A DNA stretch of 64,000 bases, from assembly GCA_965207535.1 (NCBI GenBank), contig CBDBMR010000001.1, positions 62,001 through 126,000 of the forward strand, given 5' to 3'. Position numbers and translations under genes: made by a program. Origin of the DNA: JAJDXO01 sp965207535 (GTDB lineage: Bacteria > Pseudomonadota > Alphaproteobacteria > Rhodospirillales > UBA2165). Positions 1 to 9,300 of the stretch are shown in pieces. Within the stretch, counting starts at the first letter, position 1. Every line of letters starts with the position of its first letter. The notes beneath the pieces are model-generated. The model saw nothing but the letters and a program-made list of their open reading frames with translations. It did no database searches and had not been told where the DNA came from.

Positions 1-1
1 C

Positions 2-619
2 ATAGTTGGTGAATCCGGCGCCGGCAAAAGCACCTTGTTCCGGCTCGCCCTTGGCCTGGAAAAGCCAAGCGCCGGAGCGGTGTACTTCGACGGTCAGAAT
101 CTGGATCAATTCGATATCGTCGCGGTGCGAAGGCAAATCGGCGTCGTGTTGCAGGATGTGCTCCTGCAAAGCGGCACCATTCTCGACAATATCATCGGCC
201 ACGACACTGAATTGAACGAAGAGGACGCCTGGCGCGCCGCCCGCCTTGCAGGAGTCGACGAAGATATCCGCGCCATGCCAATGGGCCTGCACACCCCGGT
301 GGACGAGAACTCTGCGACGTTCTCCGGCGGACAGAGCCAGCGAATCCGTATCGCCGCCGCGTTGATCCGCAACCCCCGCATCATTTTTCTTGACGAACCC
401 ACAAGCTGGCTCGACACTCGAAGCCAGACCCGAACGATGCGGGCCATCGAGGAGTCCACAAGCACCCGCTTGGTCGTCGCGCATCGGCTGTCCACCATAC
501 GCAGGGCGAATCGGATCTATGTGCTGCAGGCGGGCCAGGTGTCCCAGGTGGGGAGCTATGACGAGTTAGCTGCCGAAGAAGGCCTTTTTCGCGAACTGGT
601 CCAGCGGCAACAGGCGTAG
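2..619 (+). CDS. NHLM-type bacteriocin/peptide export ABC transporter, C-terminal ATPase part (5' partial)
   Basis: This is the C-terminal nucleotide-binding domain of an inner-membrane ABC exporter; the membrane domain lies off the left edge. In the 205 visible residues, Walker A GESGAGKST is at 3-11, signature FSGGQSQR at 108-115, Walker B IIFLDE at 127-132 and the H-loop histidine near 161. The wording around the signature and Walker B (DEPTSWLD) and the tail ending in a basic RQ-containing stretch resemble the NHLM/NHLP leader-peptide export family better than lipid A exporters. The neighbouring halogenase, methyltransferase and oxygenases support export of a modified peptide. The subfamily call is by eye; a generic multidrug exporter is the alternative. 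Confidence 0.8.
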   Translation: MVGESGAGKSTLFRLALGLEKPSAGAVYFDGQNLDQFDIVAVRRQIGVVLQDVLLQSGTILDNIIGHDTELNEEDAWRAARLAGVDEDIRAMPMGLHTPVDENSATFSGGQSQRIRIAAALIRNPRIIFLDEPTSWLDTRSQTRTMRAIEESTSTRLVVAHRLSTIRRANRIYVLQAGQVSQVGSYDELAAEEGLFRELVQRQQA

Positions 620-1636
620 GCCTCCGTAGGCCTTGGCCCTTACGCCGTCTCCCTCGATCGATAATTTGATGTGGTTGAGTCCCATGTAGAGTTCAAACGC
701 CCCATCCGCGCCGAAGACCGTCCGCAACCTGGGCCACGAAAGCAGACCTTCAGCCTTGGCCGGGATGCATAACCGCCGGTCCACCAAGCGCTGGATCACC
801 GGTTTCCAGTCACGTTTCGAACTGATCAGCCAAGCGGCAAACAGGGCGCGGTAATTCGTGATGTCTTCTGATATCGCATGCATCTCGAAACCGAGCCGCG
901 GCAATGCGCCGTCTTCATTGACATCGAAGAGGAGCGTAAAGTTGCGGCATAAGTCCGACATGCCGGACAGGAGGCAATCCACGGCGGTGATTGACCCCGG
1001 CCATTCCATCCGCGTGAGCAAGGGGCCGACCTCTTGAGGTCCTATATCCGCCACAAGAAACCGCACCGATCTGGGCTCACGGTTCGGAGTCGCTCCGATA
1101 TAGGCAAGCTTGGCGCCCGCCGGCAAGGCGCCCAGCACCCACGCCAGCGCTCGGTGCTCGAGTGCACTGCCAGTGCGCGCGGATGCCTGGGCAACGGTGT
1201 GCGCGATCGCCGCAGGGCCCGCGGCTATCCCCCCTTTGCCGCGGCCGGACAGCAGCCGCAGGTAGATCACTGGGGGCTCCGGCCGCCCGGGAGGCGTGCC
1301 GATGATGTCATAGGCCAGCAATACGGACTCGAGCCAATGATCGGTGGCGGATGAGTTGTTCAAGTGCGCGGCGAGCCAGGCGTCGGCCGACATCGGTTCC
1401 GCGGCTTCGCCCCTGACAATGTGGTGGCGCGCAACCTTCTCCCTGGAAACCGGGGCCGAAAAGTCTACCCACGGCGCCGACTCGTCCAGTCTGAACTCGA
1501 AGCCGCACAACGAGGACGCCGTGACGGCGGGAAGGTCTCCAACCCGTTCGAGCAGACGTCCCCAGCCTTCTCCGGCAAGCAGGGATAGAGGAATCTGGTC
1601 GCGCAATCCGTTCAATACGTCCCCGAAACGCTCCAT
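566..1636 (-). CDS. Unrecognised 356-residue protein of the halogenase locus
   Basis: I do not recognise this family. The protein is soluble-looking, with no signal peptide or membrane segment, and is rich in Trp, Arg and Leu. Near the C-terminus there is a conserved-looking block with GLNHIKL followed by KAYGGL. Its last 54 bases overlap the 3' end of the export ABC gene tail-to-tail. It lies 21 bp downstream of the methyltransferase on the same strand, so the two are probably co-transcribed. Codon usage and the uninterrupted 1.07 kb frame support a real gene. A role in maturing the product of this locus, for example as a transferase, is inference from context only. Confidence 0.7.
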   Translation of the reverse strand: MERFGDVLNGLRDQIPLSLLAGEGWGRLLERVGDLPAVTASSLCGFEFRLDESAPWVDFSAPVSREKVARHHIVRGEAAEPMSADAWLAAHLNNSSATDHWLESVLLAYDIIGTPPGRPEPPVIYLRLLSGRGKGGIAAGPAAIAHTVAQASARTGSALEHRALAWVLGALPAGAKLAYIGATPNREPRSVRFLVADIGPQEVGPLLTRMEWPGSITAVDCLLSGMSDLCRNFTLLFDVNEDGALPRLGFEMHAISEDITNYRALFAAWLISSKRDWKPVIQRLVDRRLCIPAKAEGLLSWPRLRTVFGADGAFELYMGLNHIKLSIEGDGVRAKAYGGLRLLPLDQFAKKAFFGS

Positions 1637-1657
1637 CGGCTCCTGGCCCCCGCTAGG

Positions 1658-2443
1658 CTACGTCGCTGTCTTGATGGCGACGATTTCGCCCCAATGTATG
1701 GGCAAACCCGGCAATGGCCGAAAGCGGGGAAGGCCGAATTCGGGTTCCCTGGGTTTGGTAATGACCATCGGCGAAAGATCCAGCACCGACGTGACGGTAA
1801 AGCCGGTTGCCGAGAGCGCCGCCGCCATAACCTCCATGGTTGGTGTATGGTGGACGTAGATCTGGCGAAACTCGGCGATCTGCTTCCATTCCTGCACGGT
1901 CATTTCTCCGGCCCTGCAAAACACATCCTTGATGTAGATCCTCCCGTCATCGCGCAGCACTCTCGCCACCTCGCTGAAGAGTTCCTCAAGCTCAAAGGAA
2001 TATCCGGCGGACTCGAGAAACAGTGCGCAGTCGAACCTGCGGTTAGGAAATGGAAGCTTGTGGTAGTCCCCTGCCTGCACGTGGACCCGTCCGGCAGCCG
2101 GAGATTCGCCGATCATTTTTCGAGCAATCCCGGCCTGATAGGGCGAGAGGGTTATTCCATGCACTTCGAGATCTGGAAAATGCAGGGCCGCGTACAGGCC
2201 GGGGCCGCCAACGCCGCAGCCGGCATCAAGCACCACCTGGCCGTCGCGAACACCGGACCGCTTCAGGATGACCCGATTGCTGCCCTCATAGGACCAACCT
2301 TCCGAGTCGTCGTCGCAAATGATCCCGGCCTGGAGGGTGGTGCCGAACTTCAGATAGTGGTCGGTCGTTTCGCGCCAGTAGCGAAGCTGCTCGTCCTTCC
2401 ACGACTGCGCAACTCCTGAGTTTTTCGCGGTATGAGTCGCCAT
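1658..2443 (-). CDS. SAM-dependent class I methyltransferase
   Basis: This is a cytoplasmic methyltransferase of 261 residues from the ATG at 2443; longer upstream starts add an unsupported tail. The SAM-binding motif I, VLDAGCGVGG, is at about 71-80. It is followed by a motif II-like acidic segment and the HKLPFPNRRFDCALFLES block typical of Methyltransf_11/25 small-molecule methylases such as sterol or natural-product C/N/O-methyltransferases. It is transcribed with the downstream unknown gene at 566-1636. Within the halogenase/oxygenase locus it probably tailors the secreted product. The methyl acceptor cannot be read from sequence. Confidence 0.88.
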   Translation of the reverse strand: MATHTAKNSGVAQSWKDEQLRYWRETTDHYLKFGTTLQAGIICDDDSEGWSYEGSNRVILKRSGVRDGQVVLDAGCGVGGPGLYAALHFPDLEVHGITLSPYQAGIARKMIGESPAAGRVHVQAGDYHKLPFPNRRFDCALFLESAGYSFELEELFSEVARVLRDDGRIYIKDVFCRAGEMTVQEWKQIAEFRQIYVHHTPTMEVMAAALSATGFTVTSVLDLSPMVITKPREPEFGLPRFRPLPGLPIHWGEIVAIKTAT

Positions 2444-2757
2444 TGTTTCCAGTTCCCTGTGCCGGGCGAACCATATACAACGGAAGCATCGATGCGCAAG
2501 GTCGGCGAAGCTATCGGGCAAGGCGCATCTGTTCTTGAGGCCCCTGACGCCGATATCCGCCCGCAACGCGGTCACGGGTCTAGCGTCTGTCAGCGTTCCG
2601 CACGATTAGCCAAAGCGCGGGAAAATCTTGGTCGACATCAGGAGGAACCAGACGTGAGAATGCGTTGCCAAGACGAGAACCATCGCTTGATGCATGTCGG
2701 TACGGTCGATAGTCTGGACATGATCGCCACGTCGAACAGGCCTTGAAGGATCGACAC
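2444..2757. other. Divergent intergenic region between methyltransferase and CmcJ-like gene
   Basis: This stretch of 314 bp separates the two divergent tailoring operons and must hold both promoters. No strong -35/-10 pair stands out. An AAGGA ribosome-binding site sits 7 nt before the ATG at 2758. I looked here for a short precursor peptide with a double-glycine leader on both strands and found none that was convincing. The open frames present are Arg/Pro-rich and look like shadows. Confidence 0.5.
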
Positions 2758-3693
2758 ATGAGGGGACGATTACCGACGCTCGTGAACGCGCCTTTCGTGA
2801 TCTCGCATAGCGTCTTCGTCAGCCCGCGGTATCGGTCTACGCGGCTGAATGCCAGGGAAGCGTTCGATCCGGATGGCGGCCGGGACGCCCTGTGCCGCAA
2901 GATGATGCGTATCCATGACGCGCGGTCTCTCGCGCGGGCGCCGAGCATGGAACGCGAAGGCTTTAAGTTGGTCGAGGCGCCCGTTGATCTGGATTTCGGT
3001 AATCCTTCGCACGTGACCAGCCACTATTTCAAACACTGCGAAGAACTGGTCAAGACCGCCACGGGATGTCTGTCCGCCAAGGTTGTGCAGCACGGGTTTC
3101 GCGCCGGGAAAGTCATCGGTCCCGCCCGTCAGGGTCTCTACGGGGTGGTCGTTCACGCAGACCATTCTCCCTTCATCGAGGATTTTCTCGATGTGCCGGA
3201 GGGGCGGCACTTCGCCCTGTTCAACGTGTGGCGCGGGACAAACCCTGATCGTGAAATCGAAGTGGGGCCGCTGGCGCTATGCGATCTCGCGACGGTTTCC
3301 TCGGACGATATCGTTTATGCCGATTGCCTGCGGCGCTCCGAACCGCGAACTCGCGTGATCGATTGCCGCCTGGTTCACGATGCCGGTCAGGCTTGGTATT
3401 ACTTCCCGCGAATGAAGCCGAGCGAGGCGCTGATCTTCAAGCAATACGACTCGCGTCGGGAAAACGCCGCTTCGCGCACGGTCTTTCATACCGCATTCCA
3501 GGATCCCACCACCCGGGAGGATGCGCCGCTGCGGGAGTCGCTCGAGGTTCGCGTCCTGGCGATTCTGCCCGACGAGGATCCGGATCGCGAGCGCAGAAAG
3601 GCCAGATTCCAGGCCGAAGTGCCGAACACACGGCTGGACGGCACGATATCGACGTGGCGTCAGGAGCCGGCGGTCGACTGGAGTGTCATCTAG
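2758..3693 (+). CDS. CmcJ/NvfI-family Fe(II)/2OG oxidoreductase
   Basis: The product resembles the CmcJ/NvfI family, non-haem iron, 2-oxoglutarate-type enzymes that hydroxylate or otherwise oxidise natural products. In 311 residues it has a putative metal pair H133 and D135 (VHADHSP), the family blocks FNVWRG (155-160), PLALCD (171-176), WYYFPRM (213-219) and FKQYDS (227-232), a distal H244 and the 2OG-binding-type R259 in RESLEVR. The start at 2758 has AAGGA 7 nt upstream; the longer TTG start at 2743 does not. It is followed after 79 bp by a second oxygenase gene on the same strand. Family assignment is firm; substrate is unknown. Confidence 0.85.
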   Translation: MRGRLPTLVNAPFVISHSVFVSPRYRSTRLNAREAFDPDGGRDALCRKMMRIHDARSLARAPSMEREGFKLVEAPVDLDFGNPSHVTSHYFKHCEELVKTATGCLSAKVVQHGFRAGKVIGPARQGLYGVVVHADHSPFIEDFLDVPEGRHFALFNVWRGTNPDREIEVGPLALCDLATVSSDDIVYADCLRRSEPRTRVIDCRLVHDAGQAWYYFPRMKPSEALIFKQYDSRRENAASRTVFHTAFQDPTTREDAPLRESLEVRVLAILPDEDPDRERRKARFQAEVPNTRLDGTISTWRQEPAVDWSVI

Positions 3694-3772
3694 CGGCGGT
3701 TGCCGATGGTTGTCCCAGAATCGGCGAAAGAGCTGGCGCCCCACATCCCCCAGACTCCGGATGACGTGCCCC

Positions 3773-4366
3773 ATGGAAAAAATTTCTTTCGATTACTCAT
3801 GGACCAACCCGTATATCGTGCTCGATGACTTTTTTGAACCTGATGAATTTGAGACCATCAAGGTTGGATTTGGCGATATTGACAGGAATTTCAATCCGAG
3901 GAGGCTGATTCTGGTTCTCAAATGCGCGTTCAGTTTGTCTGGGCGATGTGTCTACAATACCACTCGCTGCAGTGAGGAGGAATTGCGGCCGATCAATGCA
4001 CGATGCGCGACATTGTTATTGAGCATGCTGGAGGAACTGGCTCCGCATAAGTTGGATCAGGCCAAGTACATTGATTGGGGATTTCAGACAACTCCCAAGT
4101 CCTTGATTTACCCAATTCACCCGGATATTCCCGAGAAACTGCTGTCGACCGTTATCTATTGCAGTCCCGAAGACAATTTTGGGACATTCCTGTATTCCAA
4201 CCAGGAAGGCGATGATCGTTTTGAGGTTCCCTGGAAGCGAAACCGGGCACTGGTATTCAGCAAGACAGAGGATACATGGCACAGCTATTCCTGCAACGAC
4301 ATTGAGCAAAGGTGTGCGTTGGTATTGAATGTCATGAGCAGTGTCGAGCCAATGCCGACGTCCTGA
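3773..4366 (+). CDS. 2OG-Fe(II) oxygenase-like protein, AT-rich gene
   Basis: The protein has 197 residues from the ATG at 3773; an ATG at 3761 would add four residues and neither has a clear Shine-Dalgarno. The pattern fits a small cupin-fold 2OG oxygenase: HPD at 116-118, a distal histidine H170 (TWHSY) and R180 as a possible co-substrate anchor. The central block LLSTVIYCSPEDNFGTFLY resembles 2OG oxygenases found beside tryptophan halogenases. Base composition is visibly lower in GC than all neighbours, pointing to separate acquisition. It is convergent with the halogenase gene, 48 bp away. Oxygenase function is likely, substrate unknown. Confidence 0.7.
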   Translation: MEKISFDYSWTNPYIVLDDFFEPDEFETIKVGFGDIDRNFNPRRLILVLKCAFSLSGRCVYNTTRCSEEELRPINARCATLLLSMLEELAPHKLDQAKYIDWGFQTTPKSLIYPIHPDIPEKLLSTVIYCSPEDNFGTFLYSNQEGDDRFEVPWKRNRALVFSKTEDTWHSYSCNDIEQRCALVLNVMSSVEPMPTS

Positions 4367-4414
4367 CGCTCGCCGATAGACGGTGATATATTCCGGACAG
4401 ATACAGGGGCATGG

Positions 4415-5938
4415 TCACTCAACGGGCGCCTTGCAGTAGTCATCAATGAAAGACTGGTGATCCGGAAGCTGTTCGACCAGATTGCCGACCTCGCGATGGA
4501 TTCCGTCGAGGAAGTCGCCAAGTTCTTCATCGCTCATCGCGTTGACGGCGGGATGATGCTGTTCGGGCGCCAACCCCTGACCGATCATTACCTGCAGCCA
4601 GGAGGTCTCGCCGAACAGTTCTTCCGACGTCTTGTACACCCGTCCCCCCTGTCTGAACAGTTCGATGCGATGCCTGAGAGAGTCCGGAATTTCCATCATG
4701 CGGCACTGTCGCCAAAACGGCGAATCCGTACGCTCCGTGACATGGTAGTGCAGGATGATGAAGTCCCGGATATTGTCGGCCTCGCGCAGCATCTGTTTGT
4801 TAAATTCGACGACACTAGAATCCAGAATGCCGTTGTTCGGAAACATCTGCACCAGACGAGTGACGCTTTGCTGTATCAGGTGAATGCTGGTTGATTCCAG
4901 AGGTTCGATGAAACCGGAGGCTAGCCCTACCGCCACGCAGTTCTTGTGCCAATGTCTGCGCCTCTGTCCGGTTCTGAAACGAATGACGCGGGGCTCTGTG
5001 AGCAGGCGCCCGGGAACGCTCTCAAGTAACCGGGTCCCGGCCTCATCGTCTGACCAGTGCCGGCTGCTGAACACGATGCCATTACCGACCCGATGCTGCA
5101 GAGGGATGCGCCACTGCCATCCCGCCTCTCGGGCGATGGCGCGCGTGTAGGGGCGCGGCGGCTCGGTTGATTCGGACTGAACGGCAATTGCGCTGTCGCA
5201 AGGCAGCCAGCGCCCCCAATCGTCGTAGCCGGCATTGAGCGTCTGTTCGATCAGAAGCCCGCGAAAGCCAGTGCAGTCAATGAACAGGTCGCCTTCAATC
5301 AAGTGCCCGGACCGCAGGCGCAAGCCGGAAATGAAGCCGCTTTGCGGATCCTGTATCACCTGCTCGATACGCCCCTCGCGCCGAACAACGCCGTACTTTT
5401 CGGCGATGCCACGCAATAGCTTCGCATAGAGGGACGCATCCAGGTGATAGGCGTAGTCCAGAATGCAGTTCAGCATCAGTCCGAACCGCCTCTTTTGCGC
5501 CGCCGCCCACTCTTCGCAGTACTCTCCGAATTCACTGGCAATGCCCAGAGTCCTGCCCCTAACCCAGAAATGCTGGAAGTCGGCGATCCCGCTGCTTCGT
5601 CCGGAATGGCCGAAGGTGTGGAAGTAGTTTTTCCCGAGATCTCGCCAGTTCTCAAAGGCGATGCCCAATTTGAACGTGCCCTGAACAGCGCGTACGAATT
5701 CCGGCTCCCTGATCGCCAGGACACGGTGAATCCATTTCAGCGGGGGTATTGTCGCCTCCCCCACGCCCACTGTACCGATCTCCTCCGACTCGATCAGGGT
5801 GATGTCCAGGGTCTTGCCGAGCAACTTTCCAAGCCCCGCCGCCGTCATCCACCCCGCGGTACCACCGCCAGCAATGACAACCTTACGAATTCTCTTGTCG
5901 TTCAATGACCATCTCCGCGTGAGTGATGGACCGGACAC
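4415..5938 (-). CDS. Flavin-dependent tryptophan halogenase
   Basis: This enzyme of 507 residues would install Cl or Br on an aromatic ring, usually Trp, using FADH2 from a partner flavin reductase (none seen here). The FAD motif GGGTAGW is at 24-30, and the GVGEATIP block follows at 58-65. The catalytic lysine K90 sits in GTFKLGIAFENW. The halogenase signature WQWRIP is at 274-279. The EPLEST motif at 345-350 carries the active-site glutamate. All hallmark residues are intact. Length is close to PrnA/RebH. Placed next to peptide export and oxygenase genes, it may act on a peptide-bound Trp rather than free Trp, but that is inference. Confidence 0.95.
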   Translation of the reverse strand: MSGPSLTRRWSLNDKRIRKVVIAGGGTAGWMTAAGLGKLLGKTLDITLIESEEIGTVGVGEATIPPLKWIHRVLAIREPEFVRAVQGTFKLGIAFENWRDLGKNYFHTFGHSGRSSGIADFQHFWVRGRTLGIASEFGEYCEEWAAAQKRRFGLMLNCILDYAYHLDASLYAKLLRGIAEKYGVVRREGRIEQVIQDPQSGFISGLRLRSGHLIEGDLFIDCTGFRGLLIEQTLNAGYDDWGRWLPCDSAIAVQSESTEPPRPYTRAIAREAGWQWRIPLQHRVGNGIVFSSRHWSDDEAGTRLLESVPGRLLTEPRVIRFRTGQRRRHWHKNCVAVGLASGFIEPLESTSIHLIQQSVTRLVQMFPNNGILDSSVVEFNKQMLREADNIRDFIILHYHVTERTDSPFWRQCRMMEIPDSLRHRIELFRQGGRVYKTSEELFGETSWLQVMIGQGLAPEQHHPAVNAMSDEELGDFLDGIHREVGNLVEQLPDHQSFIDDYCKAPVE

Positions 5939-6302
5939 CCAGCGAACTCACATTCAATCGCGACGTGTAGGGCGCCCGCTCAGCGAACGGACTCTGCGCT
6001 CCAGGGATATTCTCGTCTAGGCACAAAATTCCGCACCGCCAAGCGCCAACCGGTTCCACCGCTGACTCAAGAAAGTCGAGCCCATCGGCAATGGTTATCT
6101 CTGCAATTGATCGGAGCGAAGCGACGAGATTTCGCTGTTGTCAGCGGTTTTCCTCTCCGCGATTTCAGCGTCAATGGTACTACCGCTAAAGGCTTTTGGG
6201 CAAGACGGCGGTCGGTGAGGCCGCGCCCAAGCAGGGCGAGCCGGTCCTTGAACGGCATGTCGCCGAGGTCGTGGCGCGCGATCTGCTCGAGCAAGGCGGT
6301 CT
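5939..6302. other. Gene-poor junction between the halogenase locus and the RND operon
   Basis: About 360 bp carry no gene I can support. Short frames exist on both strands, including 6067-6306 minus, whose N-terminal 40 residues look protein-like (Leu/Ala/Asp-rich) before becoming Arg-rich. These may be decayed coding sequence. No tRNA, integrase or clear att-like repeat was seen. The stretch marks a change from biosynthetic to pump genes and could be the edge of an acquired island. Confidence 0.4.
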
Positions 6303-6371
6303 TCATGCCAGGCGGGCGAAGGCGCTGCTTTCCAACATGATGCCGGGCAGCGCGATACGGGGCCGGTTCAT
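6303..6371 (-). pseudogene. Truncated N-terminus of an mlrC-like (M81 metallopeptidase family) gene
   Basis: A start codon overlaps the RND gene stop in the ATGA arrangement (ATG at 6371). The 22-residue frame begins MNRPRIALPGIMLESSAFA and then stops at 6303. This opening resembles the first strand and the E-S-N/S-x-F block at the start of M81/MlrC proteins, which normally run about 480-500 residues. The coupled start suggests a third gene of the pump operon once followed here and lost everything after its first 20 codons. The assignment rests on a short stretch and could be chance. Confidence 0.35.
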
Positions 6372-9300
6372 CGGATCATGGCCTCCCGTTCGGCGTCTCG
6401 TCCGCCCTCTGCGATCCGTCCATCGGGAGCGCGCCTTATTCCCGCCAAACCCCGCAGATCGTGCCCGATAGCGAGCATGGCCGGCAGGACGAACAAGATG
6501 AGCAAGGTCGCCCCGGCGAGCCCCGCCACGATGGTGAGCGCCACCGGGATTAGGAATTGCGCCTGCAGGCTGGTTTCGAAGCAGAGCGGCAGCAGGCCGC
6601 CGATGGTGGTGAGTGAGGTCAGGGTCACCGCGCGCAGGCGGTCGCAGGACCCGTCTTCTATGGCCTTTAGAACCGGCTTGCCGTCCTGTTCGTGGTCCGT
6701 AATGGCCACGATGAGCACGATCGAGTCATTGATGACGATGCCGGAGAGCCCGATCATGCCGATCATTGACAATATGGTGAGGTCGAAGCCGGTGAGGAAA
6801 TGGCCGAGGGAGACCCCGATGAATCCGAGCGGCACCACCGACATCACGGCCAGCGGCCGGGTATAGCTGCCGAAGATCCAGGCCAGCACCAGGAACATGC
6901 TGGCCAGTCCTATGGCCGCGCCGACGCCCATATCGCCGAAGGTCTCCGACTGCTCCTCCGCCTTGCCGGCGAAGCGCCATTCGAGGCCTGCTTCCGCGGC
7001 GATTCCGGCCACGCCGTCGCGCCGGAGCGCGGCGAGCACGGCATTGTTGGTGGTGACGGTCTCGTCCACTTCCGCGGTCACCGAGACCTCGCGCCGGCCT
7101 CGTTCGCGGCGAATGATGTCATAGCTGTTGTCGGGGGTTATCCGCGCCACGGCGCCGAGCGGCACCTCGGTCCCGTTCGGCCCGAACAAATAAAGCGCGC
7201 CGAGCCCGCCTGGGTTTTCCTTCTGCCGGACCCTGACCTCCACCTCTTCCTCGCCCCTGGCGAAGCGCAGCGCGGTGTCGCCCTCGAGCGCGCCGCGAAC
7301 CTGGCTCCCGGCCCGCGCGACGTCGAAACCCATCGCCCGCCCCACCGGCGTTATACGGAGTTGCATCTCCCGGCTGCCATAGGCGAGATTGTCGCCGATG
7401 GCGCTCACGCCCGGATAGGAGGCAAGCAAGTCCTTCACGCGCCCTGCCGCCGCCTTGAGGCCGTCGAGGTCGTCGCCGGAAAGGCGCACATCGATCTCGC
7501 GGCCGGGCGGCCCGCCCGTCGGGGCGCGAATGGTCAGCGTATCGGCCCCGACAATCGGCCCGACATGGTCCCGCCAGCTCCGCACGAACGCGTCCGTACG
7601 CACGTCGCGCTGGTCGGGTTCGATCAGCTGGACGACCACCGCGCCCACCGTATCGTCGCGCTGGAGAGAACCTGGAGCGCCCTGGTTGCGCTCAGTGCCC
7701 TGGACAACCAGCGAGGTATGCACAAGGCCGGGATCGCCAAAGGCCTCCGCGGCGGCATGGGCGCCGCGCTCGATCTGCATCAGGCGGTCCAGAGTTTCTC
7801 CGCGCGTCGTGCCCGGGACCATGCGTAGATTCGCAAAAACGTTGCTCGGCTCGGTCGACGGGAAAAAGTTAAAGCCGATGCGCCCGCTCGCCATGATGCC
7901 GATGCTGACGATCAGCAGGCCGACCGCTAGCGCCAGCACCAGGTAGCGATGGACGAGCGTGCGCGCGACCATGCGCCGGAACGGCCCCTCGCGAAACCGC
8001 CGGAAGCCCCGGTCGAAGCGGCGGCGAAAGCGCGACGCCCAGCCATCCGCGGCGTCCGCGGTTGCCGCTAGCGAATGCCTGAGATGGCCCGGCAGCACCA
8101 GGAAGCATTCCACCAGGCTCGCCGCCAGCGCCAGCACGACGATGATCGGAATATCGCGGATGATCTGCCCCATAATGCCGCCGATCAGGATCAGCGGCAG
8201 GAAGGCGGCGATGGTGGTGAGGCTCGAGCTGAACACCGGGCCCACCATGCGCCTAGCTCCCTGCACGGCCGCCTGCAAGGGATCGTCGCCCCGGTGCGCG
8301 CGCGTTTCGGCGTGCTCGGCCACCACGATGGCGTCATCCACGACGAGACCGATCGCCAGGATGGCCCCGAACAGGATGACCATGTTGATCGCATGCCCGA
8401 ACGCCCAGGCGAACGCCATGGCGGCAAGCAAGGCGGCGGGTATGCCGGCCGCCACCCAGAGCGCCGTGCGTGTGTTCAGGAAGACGAACAGGACGGCCAG
8501 CACGATCGCCATACCGCCCAGGCCGTTGCGGACCAGCAGGTCGATGCGCTGGTCGATCTGCTCCACCGCCTCGTCGTAACGGTGGACCATGACGCCGGGC
8601 GGCAGGGTCGGCAGGAACTCGTCCAGGAACCGCGCCGCCGCGGCGGCGGTTTCGAGCGCATCGGCCGTCGCTGCCCGCATGACGATGAGCTCAATCGCCG
8701 GCCGGCCGCCGAACCAGACCCGCGGTTGGTCCTCCTGCCAAGCTTCTCTCACTTCCGCAATCTCGCCAACCGTCAGTCGTCGCCCGTCCGGGAAGGCTCT
8801 GATCTCGATGGCGGAGACCTCTTCCGCCGTGCGGGCGAGGCCAAGCGAGCGGACGCGCCAGACCGAGCGCCCGCCGGTGTCGCCGCCCGGTATGTCGCGC
8901 GAGGCGCCCGCGATGCGGCTCGATATTTCCGAGAGCGGTAGGTCGAGCGCCAGCAGGTCGCGCTGGTCCACCTCGACCAGGATCCATTCGTCGCGGACGC
9001 CGGTTGCGCCCACCTTATCGACCCCGGCGCGGATCAGCCCGTCGCGTATCTGGACCGCCCACGCCTTGAGCGTGCGCTCCGGCAGATCCCCGGAAAGGAC
9101 GATGCGCAGCAGGTTTTCAGAACGCACCACGCGTCGGACCCGTGGGGTTTCGCTGTCCTCCGGTAGGGTCGTGAGGCGGGATATGGCAGCCTCTACATCC
9201 GCCAGCGCCGCCTGCATGTCGGTCCCGGCCTCGAATTCGACGTTTATGCTTGCACGGCCCTCCTGGGAGCTGGAGACCACCGCCTTGACCCGGTCGAGAA

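Noticed and set aside
2432..2746. A 104-residue frame considered as a peptide precursor
   Set aside because: No leader motif, no double glycine, no core-like segment, and Arg/His-rich composition; it fits a shadow frame.
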